DNA of 53,396 bases from Lachnospiraceae bacterium UBA7202. Its GTDB lineage: Bacteria; Bacillota; Clostridia; Lachnospirales; Lachnospiraceae. Where the stretch lies: the NCBI GenBank assembly GCA_002490705.1, contig DKUO01000042.1:1-53396 (forward strand). Reading direction: 5' to 3'. The notes beneath the pieces were generated by a model. That model saw only the letters and a list, made by a program, of their open reading frames with translations. It did no database searches and was not told where the DNA came from. Positions 34,133-43,436 of the stretch are shown here, piece after piece (positions within the stretch are counted from its first letter, which is position 1; every line of letters begins with the position of its first letter). The position numbers and the translations under genes are program-made.

Positions 34133-35035
34133 TTATTTTTTTCTGTCGATTAACTGTTCCACCAACTGTTCCAGAAAGAGATTTCTCCTGTCAAAAGACT
34201 GTAAAATCGCCACTGCCTCCCTTGAAAGCTCCTCCACCTGTCTGCCCGATTCCTCCAGGCCATGCATGGTCACATAGGTGAGTTTGTGGTTCTTTTCATC
34301 ACTTCCCACCGGCTTTCCCAGCACCTCCGTACTGCTGGTCACATCCAGAATATCGTCCTGAATCTGAAAGGCAACGCCGATGTTTTCCGCACATTTCTCT
34401 ATTTTCAGCGCCGCCTTCTCATCTGCTCCGGCGAGTACCGCACCGATGGTCATGGCCGCCTGAATCAGAGCCGCAGTCTTATTTTTGTGGATGAACAGAA
34501 GCATTTCTTTCGTCACTTCCGTCTCCGGCTTCTCTGCCAGCAGATCGGCGCACTGTCCCCCGATCATGCCGTAGACGCCGGCCTTACGGCCCAATATATT
34601 CAAGGCCAGCTCTGTCCTCTGATAGTCCTCTATCGTCACCGCCTTCCCAAAGGCGCGCAGAGCCGTCTCAAAGGCATAGTTCAACAGCCCGTCCCCCGCG
34701 ATCACGGCAATGTCCTCCCCGTAAACCACATGGGTCGTTTTCCTTCCCCGGCGGTAATCGTCGTTGTCCAGAGCCGGGAGATCGTCGTGAATCAGCGAAT
34801 AGGTATGGATAAACTCAATGGCCGCCATAAAACAGGAAAGACTCTCCCCCGCCTCCCCAAACAGGGCCGCCGTCTCCTTCATCAGAAGCGGCCGAAGCCT
34901 CTTGCCGCCCGCCGAGACCGCATACTCCATGGCTTCCAGCACCTTACTCTGAAAGCCCTTTGGCTCCGGCAGATACACCGCCAGTATCTTCTCCACATCC
35001 TGGGTTTTTTCTCTCAGTTCCTCGTCAAAATTCAT
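34133..35035 (-). CDS. ispA: Polyprenyl synthetase (farnesyl/geranyl diphosphate synthase)
   Basis: A 300-residue all-helical prenyltransferase. The first Asp-rich motif is DDLPALDNDDYRRG (about 86-99) and the second is DDILD (about 228). It condenses IPP with allylic diphosphates, probably to farnesyl diphosphate. The start at 35035 (MNFDEELREK) gives the usual N-terminus; ATGs at 35047 and 35053 are alternatives. It overlaps the xseB end by 11 bases and is followed by dxs. Confidence 0.94.
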   Translation of the reverse strand: MNFDEELREKTQDVEKILAVYLPEPKGFQSKVLEAMEYAVSAGGKRLRPLLMKETAALFGEAGESLSCFMAAIEFIHTYSLIHDDLPALDNDDYRRGRKTTHVVYGEDIAVIAGDGLLNYAFETALRAFGKAVTIEDYQRTELALNILGRKAGVYGMIGGQCADLLAEKPETEVTKEMLLFIHKNKTAALIQAAMTIGAVLAGADEKAALKIEKCAENIGVAFQIQDDILDVTSSTEVLGKPVGSDEKNHKLTYVTMHGLEESGRQVEELSREAVAILQSFDRRNLFLEQLVEQLIDRKK

Positions 35036-35264
35036 CCAATCCACCATCCTCATTGACCTTTAGTACCTTCTTCTCCACCCGGTCAATACTCTCGTTACAC
35101 TTTGCCAAAAGCGCCATTCCCTGATTATACGCCGAAAAGGATTCCTCCAGCGTAATGTCTTCCGTCTCCAGACGCCGGATCACTTCCTCGATCTGTGCAA
35201 AGGAATCTTCTAAAGATAACTCCTGTTCTTCTTCCGGTTTATTTTCTTCTTTCTTTTTCGCCAT
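35025..35264 (-). CDS. xseB: Exodeoxyribonuclease VII small subunit
   Basis: A 79-residue helical subunit with the conserved core LEDSFAQIEEVIRRLETEDITLEESFSAYNQGM. It binds the long XseA coiled coil in the ExoVII complex, which degrades single-stranded DNA. It starts inside the end of xseA (26-base overlap) and overlaps the ispA start. It has an extra Lys/Glu-rich N-terminus. Confidence 0.95.
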   Translation of the reverse strand: MAKKKEENKPEEEQELSLEDSFAQIEEVIRRLETEDITLEESFSAYNQGMALLAKCNESIDRVEKKVLKVNEDGGLDEF

Positions 35265-36456
35265 TTTCTTTCTCCCGGACTTCCGCCAGCAGGCTGCCGT
35301 CCTTCAAACAAACCCTGATCTTCTCCCCCACGTCCACCTGTTCCACGCCGGACAATTTCTTGCCGGATTCATCCGACACATAGGCATATCCCTGACTCAG
35401 CTTGTCCAGCGGGGACAGCCCCTTCATGTGTTCCGCATAGATCGCCAGCCTGTGCCTCGACTCCTGTAAGCGTTTCTCCATCACAGCCTGCAGCCGCTCC
35501 TCCAGCGATACCGCCTGCGTCTTTTTCATACGGAGGGTATTCAGGGGACTCAAATACTTAAGGCGCACCCCGTACTGCCCAAGTCTGCTTCGATAACTCT
35601 GTACCGTGCGCCTGCACAAATGCTGCATGGTGTAGGCATACTCCGCCATCTGCTCCTCCAGCCGTCCGAAGTCACAGACTGCCAGCTCCGCCGCCGCGGA
35701 CGGTGTCGGCGCCCGCAAATCCGCCACAAAATCCGTGATGGTCACATCCGTTTCATGCCCCACCGCGGAGATAATCGGGATACTACAGTCAAAGACAGCC
35801 TGCGCCACCGCCTCCTCGTTGAAGGCCCACAGATCCTCAATGGAGCCGCCGCCCCTGCCCACAATAACGGCGTCTACCTGTAGCCGTTCCATGGCATGAA
35901 TGCCATTAATAATGCTGGGTACTGCCGCTTCACCCTGCACGATCGCCGGATAAAGAATAATCTGCACATAGGGGTTCCTTCTGGAGGCAATGTTGATAAT
36001 ATCCCGCACCGCCGCTCCCGTCTGTGCCGTCACCACTCCCAATCTCCGAACATAGCGTGGAATCGGCTGTTTATACTGTTCGGCAAACATCCCTCGCTCT
36101 GCAAGATCCGCTTTCAGGCGCTCGTATTTCTCATAGAGGGCGCCGATGCCGTCAAGTTCTATCGCTCTGGCGTATAGCTGATATTTCCCGTCGCGCTCAT
36201 AGACATCCACACTGCCGCTTGCAATCACCTGCTGTCCCTCCGAGAGCCGAAAGGGCAGCCCCTTCCTGTCAGATGAAAACATAACGCATGATATCGTACT
36301 TTTCGCATCTTTCAGGGTAAAATAGATATGCCCGGAGGAATGGTATTTACAGTTACTGACCTCACCACGTATCCGGACCTTCTGAAGCATAAAATCCTGT
36401 GTGAACATATTTCTGATATAGGAATTGACCTGTGCTACCGTATATACATTCTGCAT
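35239..36456 (-). CDS. xseA: Exodeoxyribonuclease VII large subunit
   Basis: A 405-residue subunit: an N-terminal OB fold (YTVAQVNSYIRNMF, VRIRGEVSNCKYHSSGHIYFTLKD), a catalytic domain with GRGGGSIEDLWAFNEE and SAVGHETDVTITDFVADLRAPTPSAAAE, then a coiled coil. The ATG at 36456 follows GGGGA five bases upstream; a GTG at 36468 is less likely. It lies after nusB; no folD is present between them, unlike in Bacillus. Confidence 0.95.
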   Translation of the reverse strand: MQNVYTVAQVNSYIRNMFTQDFMLQKVRIRGEVSNCKYHSSGHIYFTLKDAKSTISCVMFSSDRKGLPFRLSEGQQVIASGSVDVYERDGKYQLYARAIELDGIGALYEKYERLKADLAERGMFAEQYKQPIPRYVRRLGVVTAQTGAAVRDIINIASRRNPYVQIILYPAIVQGEAAVPSIINGIHAMERLQVDAVIVGRGGGSIEDLWAFNEEAVAQAVFDCSIPIISAVGHETDVTITDFVADLRAPTPSAAAELAVCDFGRLEEQMAEYAYTMQHLCRRTVQSYRSRLGQYGVRLKYLSPLNTLRMKKTQAVSLEERLQAVMEKRLQESRHRLAIYAEHMKGLSPLDKLSQGYAYVSDESGKKLSGVEQVDVGEKIRVCLKDGSLLAEVREKENGEKERRK

Positions 36457-36498
36457 ACGAATCCCCACTTCAAGGCAAGTTATAAGCCTGTGTCTTCC

Positions 36499-36894
36499 TC
36501 ATGCAAATTTAGCCAAAACGCCGTTCACAAATCCATAAGAAGCGTCCTGCCCGAATTTTTTTGCAAGTTCCACCGCCTCGTTAATGGCAACGCCTGTGGG
36601 GACGTCCTCGTCATAACAGATCTCATAGACCGCCAGGCGCAGAATCGTCAGATCAACCTTACTCATCCTGCCGGTATCCCACCCTGACGCCTTCTCATTC
36701 AGCTGGGAATCAATCTCCGGCAGCTTCTCGGAAATCTTATGGTATTTCTCCGAAATATAAGCGGCATCCTTATCCTTCGCTGCTTCCTCATCCTCAAAAA
36801 ACAGCTGCTCCTGCTCCGGCATATCCTCCATTTTATTAAATTCCACCCGGAACAATAGTTTAAATATCTGTTCGCGCAACTCTCTTCTGCTCAT
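36499..36894 (-). CDS. nusB: Transcription antitermination factor NusB
   Basis: A 131-residue all-helical protein that binds boxA RNA with S10 in rRNA antitermination. It shows REQIFKLLFRVEFN at the start and LRLAVYEICYDEDVPTGVAINEAVELAKKF with GFVNGVLAKFA at the end. The ATG at 36894 is chosen over a TTG at 36900. It follows asp23 by 15 bases, the standard order. Confidence 0.95.
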   Translation of the reverse strand: MSRRELREQIFKLLFRVEFNKMEDMPEQEQLFFEDEEAAKDKDAAYISEKYHKISEKLPEIDSQLNEKASGWDTGRMSKVDLTILRLAVYEICYDEDVPTGVAINEAVELAKKFGQDASYGFVNGVLAKFA

Positions 36895-36909
36895 AACCAA
36901 CCACTCGCT

Positions 36910-37290
36910 CTATTTTTCTTTTGTCACATTAATGCCGGCAATGCGGATATTCACATCCAAAACCTCCAGCCCGGTCATATTCTCTATCGCGCTCTTCACC
37001 TTAGCCTGTACCCGCTGGCATGTGGCCGGAATATTATAACCGTATTCCATGGTGATTGCGAGCCCCACCTTTACCTTTTTCCCGGATACCTCAACCTTCG
37101 ATCCCTTGGAGAGCCCTCTCACACCTACACGGCACAGCAGTTCATTTGTAAGATTGCCCGCCATGGCCGCAACGCCGTCCACCTCCATGGCTGCCAGCGC
37201 GGCAATCATCGCCACCACATCGTCCGCAATCCTCACCGTTCCGGCCTTCTCCTGTAATTCATACCCGTTCTTTCCCGCTTCCTGTTCCAT
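36910..37290 (-). CDS. Asp23/Gls24 family envelope stress protein
   Basis: A 126-residue Asp23/Gls24 (YqhY-like) protein with GTVRIADDVVAMIAALAAMEVDGV and EVSGKKVKVGLAITMEYGYNIP. YqhY-type members next to nusB in Bacillus are linked to control of fatty acid synthesis (acetyl-CoA carboxylase); here the accBC genes are absent and prfC and a transglutaminase occupy the upstream side. GGAGG precedes the ATG at 37290. It appears to be the first gene of the nusB-recN transcript. Confidence 0.92.
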   Translation of the reverse strand: MEQEAGKNGYELQEKAGTVRIADDVVAMIAALAAMEVDGVAAMAGNLTNELLCRVGVRGLSKGSKVEVSGKKVKVGLAITMEYGYNIPATCQRVQAKVKSAIENMTGLEVLDVNIRIAGINVTKEK

Positions 37291-37428
37291 GTTTACCTCC
37301 ACGCTCCAATCTTGTTCCTACGCTTTTCTCTATCATTTGGCTTAATGGCTTAAGTATACCAAAATTTCTTTTTTTTGCATAGTCCCTTCCGCCTTTCGCT
37401 CCCACCATGTCAATGCCGGGGAAAGAAA

Positions 37429-38622
37429 TCAAAGCCAAAAACTCAGGCTGTACTGCTTCTCATTCTCCACATAGGACACAGCCTTGTCCGGGCAGTTCAG
37501 ATACCGGAAAATACCCTGCTGCTCGATCAGCGTCTCCCGCATTTGCCGGTAAACCTCCTCGCCCTCACATTTTAAGGTCACGTAAGCCTCTCCCTTCTCA
37601 TAGCTGTCCGTAAAAATCTTTTTAATTTTCTCCTCATCCCACTTTGTAAAGTAAGCGCCTTCCCTCACATAGTAGTTGGCGTCTATCGCCGTACAGAGCG
37701 GCATCTCCACCACATTGTCCAATGTGTGCGTCTGCTCCATCTGTTCTGTGGTCACCGCCAGATAATCGTAGTTGATCGTCGGTATCTTCTCGATTGGGTA
37801 GTCGCCGCCGCCGACCGCCTGATAAGAAGCATCCCCCCAGGTGGTATCCACATAGTAGTATTCCCCGTCAATCCGCACAAGATTCCACGCGTGTCCTTCT
37901 CCGCCGACAACTTGTCCCAACACAAGCGTGGCAAAAACGCCGGCACGGTTCAACAGGTACTGGGTCGCCTTTGCATACCCCTGACAGACCGATCTGCGTT
38001 CCAGAAAGACCGAGCAGATATTTTGACTGTCTTTCGCCGACGCATCATAATCGGTATGGTGAATCAGATATTCATAAACATATTTCACTTTCTCGTACTC
38101 ATCCGCATCCGACCGCATCCCGGCGAGGCACTGGTTTACATAATCATCTATCTGTTCCTGTTTCTTGGCCACTTCCTCCTGACTGAAACAATAACTCCCC
38201 GTAAACGTAATCTTCTTTAAAATATCCCCCAGCGTATATTCGGTATAACTGTAACCCTCCACATAAAAAATCTCGGGATGGTCGTTTAAAACGCATTGGA
38301 AAACATCGGCTATTAAGTCTTTGTCACAACTGGAAAGCCGCACATTCTCCTGAAACGAAGTCAGCGCTTCAAAGATCTCCAGATAAACCTCCTGCTCCTC
38401 CTCCGACAGCTTCCCGAAGGCATAGCAGTCCCTCTGTTCTTCACGAAGCTTTTCATCCGCCTGCGGGAGCACCTGCTCCGGAAGGTCCGGCGGCGACTGT
38501 TTTGCCCCCACATCCTCCTGCCTGTAAAGACTGCTTTCACTGCGGGAAAGTCCAACCCCCGCAAGATACAGGGCACCGGTCAAAGCCAGCATACCGATCA
38601 AAAATACAGCCGTTTTTTTCAT
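37429..38622 (-). CDS. Membrane-anchored transglutaminase-like cysteine protease-fold protein
   Basis: A 397-residue protein with one N-terminal hydrophobic anchor (about 4-22), so the bulk is extracytoplasmic. A helical region (about 50-190) precedes a transglutaminase core. The core carries the Cys in RRSVCQGYAKAT, the His in GGEGHAWNLV and the Asp in YYYVDTTWGD, a complete catalytic triad. Bacterial members act as peptidases or cell-wall cross-linkers; the substrate is unknown. It starts at 38622 after a GGAGGAGG stretch, 37 bases beyond prfC. Confidence 0.88.
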   Translation of the reverse strand: MKKTAVFLIGMLALTGALYLAGVGLSRSESSLYRQEDVGAKQSPPDLPEQVLPQADEKLREEQRDCYAFGKLSEEEQEVYLEIFEALTSFQENVRLSSCDKDLIADVFQCVLNDHPEIFYVEGYSYTEYTLGDILKKITFTGSYCFSQEEVAKKQEQIDDYVNQCLAGMRSDADEYEKVKYVYEYLIHHTDYDASAKDSQNICSVFLERRSVCQGYAKATQYLLNRAGVFATLVLGQVVGGEGHAWNLVRIDGEYYYVDTTWGDASYQAVGGGDYPIEKIPTINYDYLAVTTEQMEQTHTLDNVVEMPLCTAIDANYYVREGAYFTKWDEEKIKKIFTDSYEKGEAYVTLKCEGEEVYRQMRETLIEQQGIFRYLNCPDKAVSYVENEKQYSLSFWL

Positions 38623-38659
38623 ACCCTGCCAACCTCCTCCCGCAGGTTCCCCTCGTCTC

Positions 38660-40252
38660 TTATGTCCTGCCAAACTCTGACAAAATAAGTCCCTCGTTTC
38701 GCTCAACCGTCATGCCAATGCTCCACTGGTTGACAAAAAGTAAAAGCGGATTACCCTTCAAATCCTTGATCTTTTTCATGTCCGAAGTTCCCGTCAGCTT
38801 GTCCAAATCAAGATCCCTGTTCTCAATCCAGCGAATGTACTCATAAGGCAGATTTTCCAGCTTGATCTCCACATTATACTCATTTTCCAACCGGTATTTC
38901 AGCACATCGAACTGTAGAACGCCCACCACGCCCACGATAATCTCCTCCATGCCGGTGTTAAACTCCTGAAAAATCTGGATGGCGCCCTCCTGCGCAATCT
39001 GCATAATGCCCTTGACAAACTGTTTCCGTTTCATGGTGTCCACCTGTCTGACCCGTGCAAAATGTTCCGGGGCAAAGGTTGGTATCCCCTCGTAGGCAAA
39101 CTGCTCTTCAGGCGTGCAGACTGTATCTCCTATGGAAAAAATACCCGGATCAAAGACCCCGATGATATCTCCCGCATAGGCTTCACTCAATATCTTGCGC
39201 TCATCCGCCATAATCTGCTGGGGCTGGGACAGACGCATGACCCGTCCCCCCTGTACATGACGCACTTCCTCATTCACATCAAATCTTCCGGAGCAGATGC
39301 GCATAAACGCGATACGGTCGCGGTGGGCCTTATTCATGTTGGCCTGAATCTTAAAGACAAAGGCCGAAAACGCATGCTCCACCGGATCTATCAGCCCGAT
39401 ATCCGCCTTACGGGGCAGGGGTGTAGTGGTCATCTGCAAAAAATGCTTCAGAAATATTTCCACGCCGAAATTCGTAAGCGCCGAGCCGAAAAACACCGGC
39501 GTCAATTCACCCGCCTGTATCAACTCCAAATCGTAGTCTGCGCTGGCTCCATCCAGAAGCTCGATCTCTTCGGTAAGCTGCGCATAAAATTCCTCCCCGA
39601 TCTGCGCCGTCAGCGTTTCCGTCTGTTCCAGAGGAATCCTTGTGGCATGTCCCTCCTTCGTCCCCTTCTCCGTGTCTGCATAAGTGATCACACACTTACC
39701 CGCACGCTCGTAGACGCCCTTAAAATTTTTCCCGGATCCAATCGGCCAGTTAATCGGGCAGGTGGCGATTCCCAGTTCCTTCTCGATATCGTCCAGAAGC
39801 TCAAAGGTATCGTTGGCATCCCTGTCCATCTTATTGATAAAAGTAAAGATCGGAATATGCCGCATCACGCACACCTTGAACAGCTTTCGCGTCTGGGCTT
39901 CCACGCCCTTGGAAGCGTCGATCACCATGACCGCCGAATCCGCTGCCATCAGGGTTCTGTAAGTATCCTCCGAGAAGTCCTGATGGCCCGGCGTGTCCAG
40001 AATGTTAATGCAAAACCCGTCATAAGAAAACTGTAATACGGAGGAAGTAACGGAAATACCTCTCTCCTTTTCTATCTGCATCCAGTCAGAAACCGCATGT
40101 CTGGCTGTAGCCTTCCCCTTTACGCTGCCCGCCAGATTGATCGCTCCCCCGTACAGAAGAAACTTCTCGGTGAGCGTCGTCTTTCCCGCATCCGGGTGCG
40201 AAATAATTGCAAAAGTTCTTCTTTTGTTTATCTCGTCCGCATATGTTCCCAC
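38660..40252 (-). CDS. prfC: Peptide chain release factor 3
   Basis: A 530-residue translational GTPase that recycles RF1/RF2 from the ribosome. G1 is SHPDAGKTTL, G3 is DTPGHQDFSEDTYRT, G4 is NKMDRD; domain II and III features include FVFKIQANMNKAHRDRIAFMRICSG. The GTG at 40252 follows GGAGG eight bases upstream; the TTG at 40267 lies inside the ribosome site. It interrupts the usual spoIIIAH-asp23 neighbourhood together with the transglutaminase gene. Confidence 0.95.
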   Translation of the reverse strand: MGTYADEINKRRTFAIISHPDAGKTTLTEKFLLYGGAINLAGSVKGKATARHAVSDWMQIEKERGISVTSSVLQFSYDGFCINILDTPGHQDFSEDTYRTLMAADSAVMVIDASKGVEAQTRKLFKVCVMRHIPIFTFINKMDRDANDTFELLDDIEKELGIATCPINWPIGSGKNFKGVYERAGKCVITYADTEKGTKEGHATRIPLEQTETLTAQIGEEFYAQLTEEIELLDGASADYDLELIQAGELTPVFFGSALTNFGVEIFLKHFLQMTTTPLPRKADIGLIDPVEHAFSAFVFKIQANMNKAHRDRIAFMRICSGRFDVNEEVRHVQGGRVMRLSQPQQIMADERKILSEAYAGDIIGVFDPGIFSIGDTVCTPEEQFAYEGIPTFAPEHFARVRQVDTMKRKQFVKGIMQIAQEGAIQIFQEFNTGMEEIIVGVVGVLQFDVLKYRLENEYNVEIKLENLPYEYIRWIENRDLDLDKLTGTSDMKKIKDLKGNPLLLFVNQWSIGMTVERNEGLILSEFGRT

Positions 40253-40366
40253 GTCTTTATCCTCCAAACTTTTCTACAAATTCCTGAAACTGTAGCAATC
40301 CGCCTTTTTCAGCTTACGTCTGTGCACTGCTTTGTGCCACCCGTACATTGTATCACAACTTAAGAT

Positions 40367-40396
40367 ATCGCAGTATATAATATTTTAGAAAGAATG
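40367..40396 (-). promoter_or_regulatory. Possible promoter of prfC
   Basis: In the 153-base gap before prfC the minus strand reads TTTACC, 18 bp, TATACT, a tolerable sigma-A promoter. A second candidate -10 (TACAAT) lies further downstream. Neither is strong. Confidence 0.35.
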
Positions 40397-40405
40397 GTAA
40401 AACTG

Positions 40406-41119
40406 TTATTCCTCGTCACCGTTTACCGTGCTGATCACGATAGCATCCGCGCTCACCCCTGTCTTGCGGATTACGATATCCTCGATCTGGGCGCGTTGCG
40501 CTTCCGACAGCTCCGCCGTGTTTACCACCACATCCACGCTGTCCCCGTCTATGCTGACAATCGCATCGTCAAAGCCCTTCGCCTCCAACAAAATCTCCGC
40601 CGCCGTCTCCTTCTCTGCAATATCCGTCATGGAAATCATGCTGTTTACGGCTTCCTGCTTCTGGCTCTCACTGATGTTGGCATTATTGATGATCTCCAAC
40701 AGCGTTTCCTTATTTTGCATTCTGGTCTGCTCTTTCTCAAGCTTCGCGCCGGAAAGCTGGGAAGACGGATCAGCCGATGTAAATACCGCTTCTCCGGGTA
40801 CTTCATCCATCTGCTCCTCCGCAAGAGCCTGTGCCAGCTCCTCATCCACGCTGCCGCTCTCCTCCATGGTCACGTCGCTGTCCAGACTCTCAATATCCCC
40901 ATAAGCCTGTTCCATATCCTCATCCGACAAATCCAAAAGGGATGCATAATCCGCCTCCGCGTCCTCCTGCGTCAGCTCGGTGGAGCCCACCTCCCCGCTC
41001 ACGCTCATCAGTTCCTCGTCCGTCACCTTTGTTCCCGCAAAATTCAAGTACCCTGCTACTGCGATCATAATGGCAAGCGCTGTGATCATCATCTGGTTCT
41101 TTTTGATCATATTTTTCAA
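40406..41119 (-). CDS. spoIIIAH: Stage III sporulation protein AH
   Basis: A 237-residue mother-cell protein. One N-terminal membrane helix (about 8-27) is followed by an acidic linker (about 45-110) and a C-terminal YscJ/FliF-like ring-building domain (about 125-235). The latter includes LEIINNANISESQKQEAVNSMISM and DVVVNTAELSEAQRAQIEDIV. It forms the mother-cell side of the SpoIIQ-SpoIIIAH channel across the forespore envelope. It is the last gene of the spoIIIA operon, 13 bases after spoIIIAG. GGGGAG precedes the ATG. Confidence 0.93.
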   Translation of the reverse strand: MKNMIKKNQMMITALAIMIAVAGYLNFAGTKVTDEELMSVSGEVGSTELTQEDAEADYASLLDLSDEDMEQAYGDIESLDSDVTMEESGSVDEELAQALAEEQMDEVPGEAVFTSADPSSQLSGAKLEKEQTRMQNKETLLEIINNANISESQKQEAVNSMISMTDIAEKETAAEILLEAKGFDDAIVSIDGDSVDVVVNTAELSEAQRAQIEDIVIRKTGVSADAIVISTVNGDEE

Positions 41120-41132
41120 TTTCTTCTCCCCT

Positions 41133-41747
41133 TCACTGATTATTTGTTTTCATTTTAATTATTGATATTCTATTCATGTCTACATCAAATAATACCTGAA
41201 TCGCTTCGATTATGTCCCTGCGCACCTGCGCCCGGTCCGCGCCCTGTGCGATCACGACCACCCCCTCTACAGAAGGGGAAACTGTCTTCACCACAAGAGG
41301 CACGCTCTGCCCGCGCTCATCCACGGTGCAAATCACGGACTTATCCGTCCTGTTTTCCGATACATGACGGCTTCCCCCTGCCGCGTCCTCCTCCACCGTA
41401 TCCGAAAATTCTTCCTCTCCGTCCCTCGCCAAAATCTGTTCTTCCGACTCCTTCACATTGATCAGTACCTTAACTTTTCCCGCTCCTTCCACACAGCGCA
41501 GGCTCTCCTCCAGCTTCTCCTCCCAATACGCCACATAATCTGATTCCCCGCCCTCGTAGTCGAACGTTTGTTCTTTTTTTATTATAGTGTTCGATGTGTC
41601 CAATAGATCGGACTTCTTGTTTTCTTTTTCCACAGGCAGGGATATCACACAAAAAAGAATGCCCACCAAAACCATAATCAGCCATTGATCCTTTCCGAGT
41701 TTCTTTCCCCCGCCGATCTTTCCGAAAAATTTCTTAACCTCTCCCAT
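41133..41747 (-). CDS. spoIIIAG: Stage III sporulation protein AG
   Basis: A 204-residue protein with an N-terminal membrane helix (about 22-40) and an extracytoplasmic ring-forming domain (LEESLRCVEGAGKVKVLINVKESEE and VSPSVEGVVVIAQGADRAQVRRDIIEAIQ). In Bacillus SpoIIIAG assembles a large ring in the feeding-tube apparatus. It overlaps the spoIIIAF end by 14 bases. A disordered acidic insert (about 105-130) separates the two halves of the domain. Confidence 0.93.
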   Translation of the reverse strand: MGEVKKFFGKIGGGKKLGKDQWLIMVLVGILFCVISLPVEKENKKSDLLDTSNTIIKKEQTFDYEGGESDYVAYWEEKLEESLRCVEGAGKVKVLINVKESEEQILARDGEEEFSDTVEEDAAGGSRHVSENRTDKSVICTVDERGQSVPLVVKTVSPSVEGVVVIAQGADRAQVRRDIIEAIQVLFDVDMNRISIIKMKTNNQ

Positions 41748-42324
41748 CCAGTCTCACCTCCACCCTCTCTTCTTCTACATTCAAAAGAGCTGCAAAGCGG
41801 CCGCGATATTGTAAAAAAACAGTCTCCTCCTCATTCTCCGTATCCCCGATCACAATCCTGTCAATCCCGATTGCCCTCTCCTGCTCTGTCTCCGAAGCCC
41901 TCACCATCCTGACAGCTATCTGCGAAAGGCACAGTTCACCCCCCTGTGCCGGATCTTTTTCCAACCGGATCGACACCTGTTTCACACGGTAATCGTCTTC
42001 CGAAAGCTCCCGATTCAAAAAATCCTTTATTTCCGCTTCCATGCGGCTTACCACCGTGCCGCCCACCCCCGCCTCATCTGCCGTGTCCGGCCTTTCTACA
42101 GAAAAGTCCTGCATATCCGTCACTTCCTCCAGTTTCTTAAGAACCGCTTCCGGGCCCTTCCACTCCGCCCCGGAAAGCTGCAAAAAAGGTTTCAGAAAAA
42201 GAAGAAGGATGATGATTCCCGACACAGACTTAATATATTTCTCATACTGTCTTCCCGGCGCGAAATGAATCACCGCCTGTGCGGCAATCATAAAGATACC
42301 GATTTCCCTGATATTTTTTAACAT
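41734..42324 (-). CDS. spoIIIAF: Stage III sporulation protein AF
   Basis: A 196-residue protein with two N-terminal hydrophobic helices (about 6-22 and 32-50) and a C-terminal soluble domain with the YRVKQVSIRLEKD strand and a distal VDLDGRG-like end, as in SpoIIIAF. Its soluble domain belongs to the ring-building motif family. It follows spoIIIAE by 13 bases. Confidence 0.9.
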   Translation of the reverse strand: MLKNIREIGIFMIAAQAVIHFAPGRQYEKYIKSVSGIIILLLFLKPFLQLSGAEWKGPEAVLKKLEEVTDMQDFSVERPDTADEAGVGGTVVSRMEAEIKDFLNRELSEDDYRVKQVSIRLEKDPAQGGELCLSQIAVRMVRASETEQERAIGIDRIVIGDTENEEETVFLQYRGRFAALLNVEEERVEVRLDGRG

Positions 42325-42337
42325 ACAGCGCCCCCTG

Positions 42338-43408
42338 TCAACGCACGGCCTGTCCTGCCGAATAGCTGATAACAGCCACCTGAATCATAAACATACCGAT
42401 GGACGTAAGTGCGATCCGAAGGAGCATCAGGTTCCCCTCCCCCACCCGGCTCACGCAGTTGGTCAGCCGTTTATCGCTCACAATGCCGACAAGGGCCGCA
42501 CTCAGCTTGATAACGCAGGAAATCAAGGCAATTTTTATGACGGGCACGACACAGAGCACGATGAGAAGCAGCGTCATATACAGGCCGATGCTGTTTTTTA
42601 CCAAAACCGCAGAGCCAATTACCATTTCAAACATCCCCTCCGTCAGGCTGCCGATCCCCGGCATGGAAGACAGCGCCTTTTTGACTGTCGTAAATTCCAG
42701 AGAATCGATAACGGGTGATATCATTGATTGCAGCAGGCTGAATCCGGTGACGAGCCAGACGGACGCCTTCACGCTCCCCTTGATCACCTTCTCCAAAAGT
42801 TCCAAAAGCAGCGCCAGTTTCTCCTCCATCCAGATGCCGTTGATCACCACCAACAGGACATACCCGTAGACAAGCGGCAGAAGAATGGTGAGATACCCCC
42901 ACTCGATCAGATAAACCGCAAATAAGAGAAGCTGATAATATGCCGTGGCCGACAGAGCGCCCGAAGCGCTTCCCACAGCCAATATATAAGTTGGAATGTA
43001 TAATTTCATAAAAAGAGCCACATTATTCAGCATTTCCCGCACAATATCCGCCGTATCCGAAAAAAATCTGACTAACACCGCAATCAGGAGCAGATACACA
43101 AAATAGAAGGCCAGATCCGACACCTGATGATCTTTGAAAAGATCTGCAAAATTGGAAAACAGGGCCGCCGCCACTCCCAAAATCAAAATCGTAAAAAAGA
43201 GGGTCCGATACTCCTCCCTCTGAAACAAAACCGCGTCCGACAATCCCCCTGCCAGTTTTTTCAAAGCCTCCGAAAGCTGTCCGCTCATGATATCCGCGAA
43301 CACCCCTTTGGCGTCAAAAGAAAAAGCCGGGAACAGCTTTTCAAAATCACCGGCTACCGCATCCATACCCATCTGCTCCCACACCAGAGCATTTTCCTCC
43401 ATCCCCAT
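42338..43408 (-). CDS. spoIIIAE: Stage III sporulation protein AE
   Basis: A 356-residue polytopic membrane protein with about seven hydrophobic segments after an N-terminal soluble part. The pattern of LFSNFADLF, YILAVGSASGALSATAYYQ and VISYSAGQAVR matches SpoIIIAE, a likely transport component of the forespore feeding channel. The ATG at 43408 follows GGGGAGG; the longer frame is not conserved. It lies 28 bases after spoIIIAD. Confidence 0.93.
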   Translation of the reverse strand: MGMEENALVWEQMGMDAVAGDFEKLFPAFSFDAKGVFADIMSGQLSEALKKLAGGLSDAVLFQREEYRTLFFTILILGVAAALFSNFADLFKDHQVSDLAFYFVYLLLIAVLVRFFSDTADIVREMLNNVALFMKLYIPTYILAVGSASGALSATAYYQLLLFAVYLIEWGYLTILLPLVYGYVLLVVINGIWMEEKLALLLELLEKVIKGSVKASVWLVTGFSLLQSMISPVIDSLEFTTVKKALSSMPGIGSLTEGMFEMVIGSAVLVKNSIGLYMTLLLIVLCVVPVIKIALISCVIKLSAALVGIVSDKRLTNCVSRVGEGNLMLLRIALTSIGMFMIQVAVISYSAGQAVR

Positions 43409-43436
43409 AAAGCCGCCTCCCCTCCTGTCAACGCCC

